This document shows positions 1-7,726 of a stretch of 35,178 nucleotides of DNA, piece by piece. Position 1 is the first letter of the stretch, and every line of letters starts with the position of its first letter. This stretch comes from Rhodospirillaceae bacterium (GTDB lineage Bacteria > Pseudomonadota > Alphaproteobacteria > Rhodospirillales > Rhodospirillaceae). The notes beneath the pieces are model-generated. The model searched no databases. It saw nothing but the letters and a program-made list of their open reading frames with translations, and was not told the DNA's origin. The stretch covers positions 1 through 35,178 of the forward strand of contig SHWP01000038.1 in NCBI GenBank assembly GCA_009693785.1, read 5' to 3'. Made by a program: the position numbers and the translations under genes.

Positions 1-554
1 ACCGATTCTATGGTGGAAAGGCCATCTTTGCGCGGTTCCTTGCGCAACTTGCCATAGCGCGAGGCGCGTTTGGGCCCCAGAATCACCCGGCGGCATTTCA
101 GCAGCCAAGCGTTGCGCCACCACATGGCCTTGGCTTGGCTCCAGGTGCCATCGAGCACGATGAGGCCCTCGATTTCCGATAGCAACGCTGCTTGGTGATC
201 GACCGCCTTGCCCTTCTTATCCACCAGCACCACAGCATGGCCGGGGGCTTCCTTTGCGGCATTGGCCGAACCCAAATAAAGCACCGCCCACTTTTTGGGG
301 TCGGCATTACGGCCCAAGGCCTTAGCCAGGTTGGGCCACGACAGGCCCACCTTCATGACCGCATTCTTCAGGTGCAAAGCCGTGAGCCGCGCTGTGCCCA
401 ACTCTACGTCCTGCTCCTGCGGGTGCTGCAAAATCAGCACACCGATTTTGTTGGCGATGGGCGTAATGCCCTCGCACACGCACAGAGCTTGCGGCTTTTG
501 GCACTTGGGGCAAACGGGTTCGGTGGGCGCGACGGCAGCTTGAGAGTCAGTCAT
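1..554 (-). CDS. DTW-domain tRNA-uridine aminocarboxypropyltransferase (TapT/YfiP-like), C-terminus cut by window edge
   Basis: This minus-strand frame is open from an ATG at 554 to the window edge, giving about 184 residues and no stop. The N-terminus carries a four-cysteine cluster (C15, C18, C25, C27) typical of the zinc-knuckle start of this family. It is followed by the conserved LILQHPQE segment (about residues 40-47) and the signature DGTW at residues 135-138, with WSQAKAMWWRN after it. Enzymes of this SPOUT-related family transfer the aminocarboxypropyl group of S-adenosylmethionine to uridine in tRNA (acp3U) in the cytoplasm. That role is family knowledge; the motifs are seen directly. 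No clear Shine-Dalgarno sequence precedes the ATG. The gene is divergent from the cupin-like gene at 692. Confidence 0.88.
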   Translation of the reverse strand, partial: MTDSQAAVAPTEPVCPKCQKPQALCVCEGITPIANKIGVLILQHPQEQDVELGTARLTALHLKNAVMKVGLSWPNLAKALGRNADPKKWAVLYLGSANAAKEAPGHAVVLVDKKGKAVDHQAALLSEIEGLIVLDGTWSQAKAMWWRNAWLLKCRRVILGPKRASRYGKLRKEPRKDGLSTIES

Positions 555-691
555 GGGATGGGCTTAAGGGATTATCACCCCCTCAGCAAGACCACTGCCA
601 AGGCATCATTAGCGTTGCTTAGGCTAAGTATCTAACACCTCAAAGGTATAGAGTAACCTTAGCAGTCTCTTGTTTGATCAAAAGTCGCAAG

Positions 692-1474
692 ATGGAACAT
701 GATTCAATAATATCGCGACGGGATACCTTCGCCAGCGTGGCATCAATCGCGGTGTTACTTGCCCTGCGGCGCTCACTGGCATTTGCGGGTGAACATCCGA
801 GCAGCCTCGATCAGTGGACTCACGGCCTGCTCGATATCGGCGATCAAGTCAGCAAAGGCCAGATGACTGTGATTGAATGGCAGGAGCGCGTCGCAATTCT
901 GAATCATTCGGTTCCAACTGCTGACCTTATCAAATATCTTGATCTGGAAAACCTGACGGGCGACTTCACCTTTTTCAACCGGCTCGCAAGCACTGTCGAT
1001 GTCGTAATGCCAGAACATGTTACGCCCTTGATACCACTCTCTGAAAGAAACTGGTTTGTGCGTGTCTTCGCGATGCGTCGCGGCGGCGTTATTCTACCGC
1101 ACATCCACAACAACATGGTGTCATGTCACTTGGTGATCAGTGGTTCGTTTCATGTTCGCACTCACGACCGTATTAAAGACCTGGATGATGCTGTCGTTCT
1201 AAGGCCAACGATGGATCACCTGATCAAAGCCGGGGACGTGATAACGATGTCTGATCAACGGAATAATCAACATTGGTTCGTGGCCGAGGATGATCGATCA
1301 CAGACATTCGATGCCGGAGTCATCGGTTTAAAGGCTTCATGGCCGTACGGTCTTAAGGCCGATCAGAACACGATCTTCGTCGACGTCGATCGCACCGAAG
1401 AACGGGACGGCACGATTGTCGCCCCACGGATGACATTCCTCGACTGCGCGGAGAAGTATGCAGCGGATGCCTAG
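692..1474 (+). CDS. Tat-exported cupin-like protein of unknown function
   Basis: This 260-residue protein begins with a twin-arginine type leader: ISRRDTFASV at residues 7-16, then a hydrophobic stretch ending LAFA. It is therefore probably exported folded to the periplasm. The middle has a cupin-like strand set: GGVILPHIHNN gives an HxH pair, followed by HLVISGSFHV and, about 50 residues later, QHWFVAED. The two motifs could form one metal-binding beta-barrel, but no named family is recognised. I chose the ATG at 692. A TTG at 674 in the same frame would only add six residues before the Tat motif. It stands alone, with divergent DTW upstream. Confidence 0.7.
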   Translation: MEHDSIISRRDTFASVASIAVLLALRRSLAFAGEHPSSLDQWTHGLLDIGDQVSKGQMTVIEWQERVAILNHSVPTADLIKYLDLENLTGDFTFFNRLASTVDVVMPEHVTPLIPLSERNWFVRVFAMRRGGVILPHIHNNMVSCHLVISGSFHVRTHDRIKDLDDAVVLRPTMDHLIKAGDVITMSDQRNNQHWFVAEDDRSQTFDAGVIGLKASWPYGLKADQNTIFVDVDRTEERDGTIVAPRMTFLDCAEKYAADA

Positions 1475-1543
1475 GGCAGTCCTCAACACCAGGCTTTGGG
1501 CCGCGCCTGTGACAATTTGCGACAATTCCATGCAAGGAATGAC

Positions 1544-1569
1544 GGTTTTGCGACCCCTTGGGCAAAACC
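1544..1569. repeat. Inverted repeat before the small gene at 1625
   Basis: GGTTTTGC (1544-1551) is matched exactly by its reverse complement GCAAAACC (1562-1569), with a 10-base loop. There is no run of T after it, so a simple intrinsic terminator is unlikely. It could be an operator or an RNA hairpin in the leader of the gene at 1625. A weaker ATTCC/GGAAT pair lies just upstream at about 1525-1540. Confidence 0.5.
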
Positions 1570-1624
1570 TCGCGACATTTAAGCGGCACACTTGGCCCCA
1601 TCGCACAACCGATGGAGCAAGCCC

Positions 1625-1828
1625 ATGTCACAGACCGAAATGCAAAATTTGCTTTATGCCGCACTCGCCGCCGGGGCCGACCAAGAGGCCCCGCACCTTC
1701 ACAGCGAAACAGCCGCAGCACTTGCCAACCAATGCAACATCGCCGCGATTGACCTGGCTAAACAAACGCCAGCCGAAATCATCGCCCACTACGACTTCCG
1801 CGCCCGCACGCCCCGGCATGTAAGGTGA
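1625..1828 (+). CDS. Small hypothetical protein (67 aa)
   Basis: A short frame starts at ATG 1625 behind GGAG (about 1614-1617), a workable ribosome binding site. The protein is alanine-rich and polar, with no signal peptide or membrane segment, and ends in a basic tail (RARTPRHVR). I recognise no family. It has its own intergenic leader of 150 bases with an inverted repeat and converges on the amine oxidase gene, whose stop lies 21 bases away. The coding call rests on the ribosome binding site and on filling an otherwise empty gap. Confidence 0.5.
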   Translation: MSQTEMQNLLYAALAAGADQEAPHLHSETAAALANQCNIAAIDLAKQTPAEIIAHYDFRARTPRHVR

Positions 1829-1849
1829 AATCTAAAGGCCCCTCGCCGC

Positions 1850-3298
1850 TTAAATCCCCTGCAACACTTCTTGCGCCGCGCGTTCGCCTGATTCCATTGC
1901 GCCTTCCATGCCACGGTTGGACATGGCGGTGTGCTCGCCGCAGAAGTGCACATTACTGTGGGGCTTGGAGATGGTTTGAATAAAATCGCGCACTTGGCCC
2001 GGCTGCCAAATCGCCCAGTCGCCGCAACTGAACGGGTCGTTGTACCAGCTCTTAAAGCCCTTCACTTCGAGCTTGCCCTTTGCTGAGGGGCGAATGGCTT
2101 CGATGTCGGCGATCACGGCCTTCTTGGCCTCGGCCTCGGGCATGCGGTCGATGCGCGCGGCCATCCAGCCGCGATGCCAGCAGGTGAAGCTGGTAATATC
2201 GGTGGGCTTCTCGCCAAAGGGCTGGGCCATCACGTTGCCCGCGATGCTGTCGGTCCACAGGCCCGGCTTCAAGCCGTCATCGGCCCAGAATGGTTTTTTC
2301 GCCACGATGTGCGATTGGGTCAACATCTGCACGCCCATGGTCTTGATGGCGCGGCCCAAGGCGCCGGGCACAATCGGGTCGATTTTCACATTGCGCAACG
2401 CCGCATAGGGAATCGAGCTGATGATTTTCTTGGCCTTGTACACACTGCCATCGGCGCACACAGCTTCGGCGGTGTTGCCCTCGGTGCGAATGCCCACCAC
2501 GGCTTTTTTATAATGCAACTTGTCGCCCAGGGCCTTGGCCATGGCGTTGGGAATGGATTGGTTACCACCCTTCGCCGCGTAAGTGGCGCGCGGCAGAATA
2601 TCGCGCTGCATGTTGCCCCACGAATAGGTGAACGCCACCATGAGGGACGAAACATCGTGCGCCGAGGCGCCATGTTCGCAGTTGATGTTATAGGCCAAGT
2701 CAATTGCCGCTTCATCGAAACCCAAACTGAGAAACCACTCGTGCATGGAAATATCCAGGCCGAAGCTTTTGGGGTCGTACCAATCTTCGTAATTTTTCCC
2801 CAGCGGGTTCTTGGTGCTCATGAGCATCGGCATGGGCACCCAGGGCATCATCTTTTTCATCGGGCCCTTGAAGACGTTGCGCGGATGATTTTCCCACTCG
2901 CTTTCCTTGATCACCTTGCCGTCGAGCACCAGCTCGCGCATGAAAATCAGCGGTGCGCGGTCGGCGATGTTGACCAGCTCCACGCCAAATTCCTTGGCTG
3001 AGTCGATCATGCGGCCATAGCCTGCACCAATGCCGTTGCCGCCCGCCTCGGGGTTGCCGGGAATGTCGGTGAGTGACAGCACGCGCCCGCCCGCCCGGTT
3101 GCGGCCCTCGATCACTTGCACCTTAAGGCCTTGGCTGATCAGGTCGTGCGCGGCGCGCAGCCCCGATAGCCCCGCGCCAATCACCAGTACGTCGGACTCG
3201 GTGGCCGCGCGCAACGGCTTACTGGCCAATGTCGTGGCCGCGCCAACGGCTGCGGCTGATTGCAGCAATCCGCGACGGCTAATGTAACGTGTACGCAT
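1850..3298 (-). CDS. Tat-exported FAD-dependent amine oxidase family protein
   Basis: This 482-residue flavoprotein starts with a Tat signal (ISRRGLLQSAAAVG, residues 6-19) and is probably periplasmic. The dinucleotide-binding motif VLVIGAGLSGLRAA lies at residues 37-50. It is followed by VIEGRNRAGGRV, the usual second FAD contact of the flavin monoamine oxidase family. The C-terminal FAD motif is HFCGEHT, with MEGAMESGERAA after it. Such enzymes oxidise amines, or related C-N or C-C bonds, using FAD; the substrate cannot be told here. The start at 3298 is preceded by GGAGAGGGG, which favours it over an in-frame ATG at 3331. It has no close co-directional partner. Confidence 0.9.
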   Translation of the reverse strand: MRTRYISRRGLLQSAAAVGAATTLASKPLRAATESDVLVIGAGLSGLRAAHDLISQGLKVQVIEGRNRAGGRVLSLTDIPGNPEAGGNGIGAGYGRMIDSAKEFGVELVNIADRAPLIFMRELVLDGKVIKESEWENHPRNVFKGPMKKMMPWVPMPMLMSTKNPLGKNYEDWYDPKSFGLDISMHEWFLSLGFDEAAIDLAYNINCEHGASAHDVSSLMVAFTYSWGNMQRDILPRATYAAKGGNQSIPNAMAKALGDKLHYKKAVVGIRTEGNTAEAVCADGSVYKAKKIISSIPYAALRNVKIDPIVPGALGRAIKTMGVQMLTQSHIVAKKPFWADDGLKPGLWTDSIAGNVMAQPFGEKPTDITSFTCWHRGWMAARIDRMPEAEAKKAVIADIEAIRPSAKGKLEVKGFKSWYNDPFSCGDWAIWQPGQVRDFIQTISKPHSNVHFCGEHTAMSNRGMEGAMESGERAAQEVLQGI

Positions 3299-3365
3299 GG
3301 GTGTTCCCCTCTCCGAAATTTCGTGCGTCATTCCCGCTTTCGCCGGGGCGACACTTATAATGTGT

Positions 3366-3393
3366 ATATTAAGTGGGTGGATGGTGCTGGCAA
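3366..3393 (-). promoter_or_regulatory. Possible sigma70-type promoter of the amine oxidase gene
   Basis: On the minus strand TTGCCA (3388-3393) and TAATAT (3366-3371) are separated by 16 bases. This would give a leader of about 60 bases before the start at 3298. The match is five and four of six to the classical consensus. The leader also contains a GTCATTCCCG...CGGGGCGAC stretch (about 3328-3353) resembling dispersed intergenic repeats seen in many proteobacteria. Confidence 0.35.
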
Positions 3394-3455
3394 TCCGATT
3401 GCACCCTGACCACGCTGCGGTAAGGTGGGTGACCTGAGACCTTTGGAGCCCTCAC

Positions 3456-4523
3456 ATGACCAACCAACCCCCCGCCATTGGCGGCCTGCATGAGGTGTGC
3501 ATTGGCGTGCCCAGCTTCGAGGCACCCATGGCCTATTGGCAGGCGTTCGGTTTCAAACCGGGTCCACGCGGTGCGCTGAGCGCAGCCCAAGCCAAGGCAC
3601 TCTATGGCGTGAACAGCGGCTTGCAATCGCTGCGGTTGCATCATCAAAACGCCGACCACGGCTTGATCCGCTTGATGATGTGGGACGCGCCATTGAACGA
3701 TGGCGTGTCGGTGGTGCCCTTTCGCGGCCATGGCTCGCGCTGGTCGGGCCAATTCGTGCGCGATATTTTGGATGTGGCCAACCACGCCGCCGTGGCGCGC
3801 AAGAACGGCTACCCGGTGCACGATGTGCCGCCCAGTTTCATCGATCTGTCGAGCTACAACCCCGCCATGTTCGGCGGCAAGCCGGTGCGCCCCTTCGCCG
3901 ATAAAATTGTCGCGGTGCGCGAATACACCGTGATTCAACCGCTGTCGCGCCAGGCGCTGTTGGAACGGTTTAACTACGACAGCAAGTTGTTGGGCAGCAT
4001 TGACGACACAGCGTTGCTGCGTGCCTCACAAATCGCCCATGGCGGCATGATGTTCACGGCCGACAGCGACGCGCCCACGAATTTTTATGACCAGGTGCTG
4101 GGCCTCAAACGCGTGATGGTGCAGGAGACCACCTGGGACAAAGCCATGGCCAGCCGCGCGGCATTCGATTTAGTCGAAGGGGAAACGCATTGGTCGTACA
4201 CCTTCGAGGAGCCGCGCTCGGGCCCCGATAACGACACACGCCGCAGCGGAAGGCTGTTGATGTTCCGCTTTGCCAGCACCAGCAAGCTCGCCGACCGGCG
4301 GGCGAAATCGAGCCCTGGGGCGTTGGGTTATTGCCTGTTCACCTGGCGCGTGCGTCACGTGGAGCAAATGCGCAAGGCTTGCGCCGATTTTGGCTGCACA
4401 GGTTTAAGCGATGTCATGGCCGATGAGTTTGGCGTGCGCAGCTTCACCTGCACCACACCCGATTCATTCATATGGTTGTTCGAACAGGCGAGCGAGGCGG
4501 AGATAAAGGGGATTGGGGTGTAG
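3456..4523 (+). CDS. VOC (glyoxalase/bleomycin-resistance fold) family protein with two VOC domains
   Basis: The 355-residue cytoplasmic protein has the layout of two vicinal-oxygen-chelate modules. The first starts near residue 7 (GGLHEVCIGVPSFEAPMAYW). The second starts near residue 192 (GGMMFTADSDAPTNFYDQVL) and runs to the C-terminus (TTPDSFIWLFEQ). VOC proteins bind a metal and include dioxygenases, isomerases and lyases; the reaction here is not identifiable. GGAG stands 8 bases before the ATG. The gene is divergent from the amine oxidase, with 157 bases between, so related roles are possible but not shown. A terminator-like hairpin follows at 4568. Confidence 0.8.
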   Translation: MTNQPPAIGGLHEVCIGVPSFEAPMAYWQAFGFKPGPRGALSAAQAKALYGVNSGLQSLRLHHQNADHGLIRLMMWDAPLNDGVSVVPFRGHGSRWSGQFVRDILDVANHAAVARKNGYPVHDVPPSFIDLSSYNPAMFGGKPVRPFADKIVAVREYTVIQPLSRQALLERFNYDSKLLGSIDDTALLRASQIAHGGMMFTADSDAPTNFYDQVLGLKRVMVQETTWDKAMASRAAFDLVEGETHWSYTFEEPRSGPDNDTRRSGRLLMFRFASTSKLADRRAKSSPGALGYCLFTWRVRHVEQMRKACADFGCTGLSDVMADEFGVRSFTCTTPDSFIWLFEQASEAEIKGIGV

Positions 4524-4567
4524 AGAGTTGAGGTGGCATGCGACGATAGCGCCAGTGACATCAAGTC

Positions 4568-4587
4568 AACCCGACTTATCGGGTTTT
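4568..4587 (+). terminator. Intrinsic terminator after the VOC gene
   Basis: AACCCGA (4568-4574), a four-base loop and TCGGGTT (4579-4585) form a seven-pair stem ending in TTTT. It lies 45 bases after the VOC stop and overlaps the stop codon of the convergent methyltransferase-like gene. Confidence 0.5.
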
Positions 4588-5223
4588 GCTCTCGAAGTGA
4601 ATCAGTGACATTACCGTAGCAGTCGTCGGGCTAATAAAATCAGGAAACACCTCGCGGATCGCAATGCGGCCCTGTTGTTCCAATGTCTTTATTGTTTGCC
4701 ATAGCGTATCTGAGAAACCATACGATTGTGCCTTGGCTTGAGAGAAAGCGGGTTTAATACCGAATTCGTTAGCAAGTTGGTAACTGACGGGCTCAAACAG
4801 CAAACAGGACACGCGTTCTACAGAGAAAAGCAATTCTTCAAATAGCCGCAGCGGCGATGGATTGGCGTACACCAAAGTTCCGATGGAATACATGAAAGCG
4901 TGCCTTACTCCTTTGATGAAATCGAAACGCGGAGAGTTAATATTAAAATCGATACTGTGGACATTATCGAGATCCAGCATATCGGCGTATTCAGCTAACG
5001 ACTGCTGACCATTCAACTGGAGTTCGCAACCAAAAAAGGAAATGTCTGGCCGTTGCAGCGCCAACGCTAAGTCGCAAATCGTTGAACCGTCATTGCTTCC
5101 GACATCAACGATGGCCGTTGCATCAACCGGCAATTGTTTTATTAGCTCGTGGATAATCGCTAGCCGGTAAAATTTGGGCTCAGCTCTGGCAACATCGCCA
5201 CAACCTGGCCGAGAGCAACGCAT
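4576..5223 (-). CDS. SAM-dependent methyltransferase-like protein, probable C-terminal part of a frameshifted gene
   Basis: This 215-residue frame contains a clear class I methyltransferase motif I, AIVDVGSNDGSTICDLA (about residues 37-53), followed by an acidic strand (FFGCELQ) in the expected place. The ATG at 5223 lacks a Shine-Dalgarno sequence. The first 21 residues overlap the end of the upstream frame by 64 bases. The simplest reading is one methyltransferase gene (5600-4576) broken by a one- or two-base shift near 5160-5223. A pair of truly overlapping genes remains possible. The methyl acceptor is unknown. Base composition is less GC-rich than its neighbours, which could mean transfer. 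Confidence 0.6.
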   Translation of the reverse strand: MRCSRPGCGDVARAEPKFYRLAIIHELIKQLPVDATAIVDVGSNDGSTICDLALALQRPDISFFGCELQLNGQQSLAEYADMLDLDNVHSIDFNINSPRFDFIKGVRHAFMYSIGTLVYANPSPLRLFEELLFSVERVSCLLFEPVSYQLANEFGIKPAFSQAKAQSYGFSDTLWQTIKTLEQQGRIAIREVFPDFISPTTATVMSLIHFESKTR

Positions 5224-5600
5224 GGTATTGCGACACGCTTGCGTATTTGTATTGGGTTAAGCCTGTCAATCTTCTTGGACGAGAAAAGCGTTGCGGTGTA
5301 GCTGGTATCAAAGTGATTTCTCAGCCGCTGGTAAGCTGAAAATCCTTTGCCGCGATTTGCCCGAATGATGTTAAGCGTGTCACGGCCACTGACGATGCGC
5401 CACTGGGCGTATGGGGACGCGCAGATACGGATGCTGCTGGTCTGATCAGCAGACAAGAATCGAAAAAGATTTGGGACTTGCTCCTTGGAAACGGCGATGA
5501 GGTGGTTCTGTGCGCATAGCTGGTCGATTTCATCGCGGGAGACCTCGAACTTCTCGGCCAATTCGTCCCTAACACTGTCAGTAATCTCCAAGGGACTCAT
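5160..5600 (-). CDS. Uncharacterised N-terminal part of the split methyltransferase-like gene
   Basis: This 146-residue frame has no motif that I recognise. It is rich in charged residues with alternating helices and strands, and its last residues (after about IRKRVAIPC) may be out-of-frame readthrough. It runs directly into the methyltransferase domain encoded in the next frame, so both probably belong to one protein. GGAGG touches the ATG at 5600 with no spacer. A TTG at 5591, nine bases downstream of GGAGG, has better spacing and may be the true start. No signal peptide or membrane segment is seen. Confidence 0.5.
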   Translation of the reverse strand: MSPLEITDSVRDELAEKFEVSRDEIDQLCAQNHLIAVSKEQVPNLFRFLSADQTSSIRICASPYAQWRIVSGRDTLNIIRANRGKGFSAYQRLRNHFDTSYTATLFSSKKIDRLNPIQIRKRVAIPCVALGQVVAMLPELSPNFTG

Positions 5601-5612
5601 CCTCCAAATAAG

Positions 5613-5622
5613 TGAGCGCTCA
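5613..5622. promoter_or_regulatory. Perfect 10-bp palindrome upstream of the split methyltransferase gene
   Basis: TGAGCGCTCA is a perfect palindrome about 13 bases before the gene start at 5600. It has the look of a LacI-type half-site core, but no regulator gene is nearby, so operator function is only a guess. Confidence 0.25.
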
Positions 5623-5696
5623 TAATTTTTGTTTGCGCTACGTCATACCGCTGCGGCATAAAAATTCCGCTGGTGAATAATCTGCCTGTTTTTTCC

Positions 5697-5710
5697 CCTG
5701 TTATAACAGG
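5697..5710. repeat. Perfect 14-bp palindrome CCTGTTATAACAGG
   Basis: The palindrome lies in the 204-base gap between 5601 and 5804. An outer GCCTGTT (5684-5690) can also pair with AACAGGC (5705-5711). The role is unknown. It sits about 50 bases from the parS-type site. Confidence 0.4.
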
Positions 5711-5755
5711 CCTTGCAGCGCATCATACCGCAATGGTGTAAGTTTTTAGTCGCTC

Positions 5756-5777
5756 AATTGTTCCACGTGGAACAATT
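5756..5777. other. parS: parS-type centromere site (22-bp perfect palindrome)
   Basis: The core TGTTCCACGTGGAACA at 5759-5774 is a perfect 16-bp palindrome. It extends by three more matching bases on each side. Chromosomal ParB binds parS sites of the form TGTTNCACGTGNAACA; the Bacillus/Caulobacter form is TGTTTCACGTGAAACA and the Pseudomonas form is centred on GTTCCACGTGGAAC. The site lies between genes, as many do. Other CACGTG hexamers in the window lack the flanking arms. If this is parS, the window is probably on the chromosome and within the origin-proximal domain. Confidence 0.75.
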
Positions 5778-5804
5778 TGGTGCACGAGCACTCGGCCCAA
5801 TGTC

Positions 5805-6794
5805 TCACTTCGAGCTGATCAGCACTTTCTCCACCCAGCCCTCGCCGTCGCCGCTGGCGACTTTCACGAAGGCCCCAGAGTCTTCGCCCAAGTACACAAA
5901 CTCGGTGGCCGTGGCGGTGACAACCTTCGAGGCCTTGTCGGCGGCCGCGAAAATTTTCACACCCTTGATCTTAGGCACCAGCACATCGCCGGTTTGAAAG
6001 CCTGAACCCGCTTGGGGTGCAGCGGCCGCAGCACTGACGGGCGAAAGCTTGCCGCGGATCGAGCGCACGATGTTGTTCCAGTTGTCGACGAAGCTTGAGG
6101 CGATCACCTTGCCCTCGGCGGTGTTGGTGTAACCGCCCAAGCCGCCGCCAACGCCCCCGCCGCCCAGAATCGCGCCCAACGCGAAGTCGGTCGCCTTGGC
6201 CGAGCCTTCAGCAGCGGCCACTTGCAGCGTGGTGCGCGTATCGGCCAGCACCATGCTGGTTTGCGCCACCTTCGATTTCATTGCACCGCCAAGCAACCCG
6301 CCGATGGCGCCAGCCTTACCGGGTAACAGGCCAAGTGCGGCACCTGCTCCGCCCGCATTGCCCTCGGAGAAGGCCACATCGGGCGTGAGGATGTAGTCAG
6401 CGGTCACCATTTGGCCACCGCCCATGTTGGAATTTCTTTGTAACTGCCCGCCGCCAGACAGCGCACGCTCCTGCATGATGTTCTGCATCGCCATGCCGCG
6501 CTCGACCAACTGAAAACATCCCGACTGCTGCACGATCAGGCGGATCAAACCCGTAGGGCTGGGTAAACCCAACCGATTGATGGCCTGCGAGGCGTAGTCT
6601 TGTGGTTCCACTACGGCCAAGCTGCCCATGGAGGTGTCGCATTTCTCAAGGTCTTTGGTGCCGCCAGCGCTACCACCCTGAACCTCGCTACCGCCCTTAC
6701 CCTTCTTCATGCTTTGGGCGTGTGCTGCCGATGTAACGGCCAAGGTCGCCACGAGCGAAATGCAAACTGTCGAGAGAATCGTTTTCCGGATCAT
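5805..6794 (-). CDS. Secreted CsgG/HfaB-like protein with C-terminal SH3-like domain
   Basis: The 329-residue protein starts with a Sec signal peptide (to about residue 26, ending SAAHAQ). The region from about residue 57 (SLAVVEPQDY...RLGLPSPTGLIRLIVQQSGCFQLVERG) matches the CsgG/HfaB pattern of curli or holdfast secretion lipoproteins, with TADYILTPDV downstream. A glycine-rich stretch (about 145-230) follows. The last 60 residues (GDVLVPKIKGVKIFAAAD...GEGWVEKVLI) look like a bacterial SH3 module. There is no lipobox cysteine, unlike classical CsgG, and no csgE, csgF or curlin gene beside it. AGGGGG precedes the ATG at 6794. The role is probably at the envelope. Confidence 0.75.
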   Translation of the reverse strand: MIRKTILSTVCISLVATLAVTSAAHAQSMKKGKGGSEVQGGSAGGTKDLEKCDTSMGSLAVVEPQDYASQAINRLGLPSPTGLIRLIVQQSGCFQLVERGMAMQNIMQERALSGGGQLQRNSNMGGGQMVTADYILTPDVAFSEGNAGGAGAALGLLPGKAGAIGGLLGGAMKSKVAQTSMVLADTRTTLQVAAAEGSAKATDFALGAILGGGGVGGGLGGYTNTAEGKVIASSFVDNWNNIVRSIRGKLSPVSAAAAAPQAGSGFQTGDVLVPKIKGVKIFAAADKASKVVTATATEFVYLGEDSGAFVKVASGDGEGWVEKVLISSK

Positions 6795-6869
6795 AGCGGC
6801 CCCCTTGCCGTGCAGTCGTATGAATAGCCCAAAGTGTGCCTTGAGCGGCGTACAAAAACAAGAAACGCT

Positions 6870-7340
6870 CTAAGCCGCCACCCGTTGCGTGAGGTTCACC
6901 AGTACGCCGTCGGGGTCGCGCACAAACAGTTCCAGCACCGCCATGGGCCGGCCCGGCACGCCGATTTTCGCGGGCGGGTTGATAACGGTATAGCCAGCCT
7001 TGGCGATTTTATCGTGCAATTCCACGATATTCTGCGTGCTGATCACCAGCGCCGCCTCGCCGTACTTAATGCGTCCAGGTTGGGCTGGGTTTTCCATCGG
7101 GGGTGCTGCGTTTTTCACTTCCATCAGCCCGACATTGCCAAACTGCGAGCCATGGGCGTTCAGCACCACCATTTTCACACCCGAACACGGCATGCCCATG
7201 AGCTGCGCCACGCCTTCGCCATCCACATCCCCCTCGTAGAAAACATCCCAGCCCAAGATATCGCGATAAAAGGCCAGCGACTTTTTCATATCGCGGACAA
7301 GAATGGTGGTGCGCTTGATGGCTTCGGTCTGCGCGGGCAT
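6870..7340 (-). CDS. VOC family protein in the toxin-antitoxin operon
   Basis: A single 156-residue VOC domain, with the typical opening RTTILVRDMKKSLAFYRDIL (residues 10-29) and closing FVRDPDGVLVNL. It resembles glyoxalase-type lyases or resistance proteins of the VOC superfamily; the substrate is unknown. The start lies only 11 bases after the antitoxin stop on the same strand, with AGGAA in front of the ATG, so it is probably co-transcribed with the toxin and antitoxin. It may be a passenger gene or a third component. Confidence 0.82.
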   Translation of the reverse strand: MPAQTEAIKRTTILVRDMKKSLAFYRDILGWDVFYEGDVDGEGVAQLMGMPCSGVKMVVLNAHGSQFGNVGLMEVKNAAPPMENPAQPGRIKYGEAALVISTQNIVELHDKIAKAGYTVINPPAKIGVPGRPMAVLELFVRDPDGVLVNLTQRVAA

Positions 7341-7351
7341 GGATTTCCTAT

Positions 7352-7726
7352 TTACACAATTTCTTCCAATGTTACGTCCAAAGCAGCCGCCAAACGACGG
7401 GCGGTAACAAGGCTTGGTTCTTTCTTGCCGCTTTCGATTTGTGACAACATCGATTTACCGATTCCGGCAGTGGTGGCGAGTTTATCTTGCGAGACGCCCC
7501 TCCACTCACGAAAAATCCGCACAGCGCTTTCACCAGCAATCAGCCGTTCGACCAGTGCCACCGGAAGATACTCTGCATTCTTCTTCTCAAGCGATGCGCG
7601 ATCAGCAGCATCTTCCATTTGCGTAATGAATTTCTCTAAGCGTTCCTTAGGAATAACGGCGGCTGCGCCTTTAATACTGCTTGCGCTGCGAACTAAAGCT
7701 GACCCCCGTAAATATCGAATCATCAT
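7352..7726 (-). CDS. XRE-family (HigA-like) antitoxin, helix-turn-helix
   Basis: The 124-residue protein ends in a Cro/C1-type helix-turn-helix (about residues 67-124: AVRIFREWRGVSQDKLATTA, then GIGKSMLSQIESGKKEPS). The first 65 residues are mostly helical and charged and would hold the toxin. The ATG overlaps the toxin stop (ATGA), giving translational coupling, and GGAG stands seven bases before it. Toxin-first order is the HigBA pattern. The protein is expected to bind and neutralise the toxin and to repress the operon at the palindrome at 7990-8006. Confidence 0.88.
   Translation of the reverse strand: MMIRYLRGSALVRSASSIKGAAAVIPKERLEKFITQMEDAADRASLEKKNAEYLPVALVERLIAGESAVRIFREWRGVSQDKLATTAGIGKSMLSQIESGKKEPSLVTARRLAAALDVTLEEIV

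Noticed and set aside
2174..3001. 275-residue plus-strand open frame
   Set aside because: It is antisense to the well-supported amine oxidase gene, has histidine-rich low-complexity sequence and no ribosome binding site.
3369..3938. 189-residue minus-strand open frame
   Set aside because: Antisense to the double VOC gene, no ribosome binding site, no domain.
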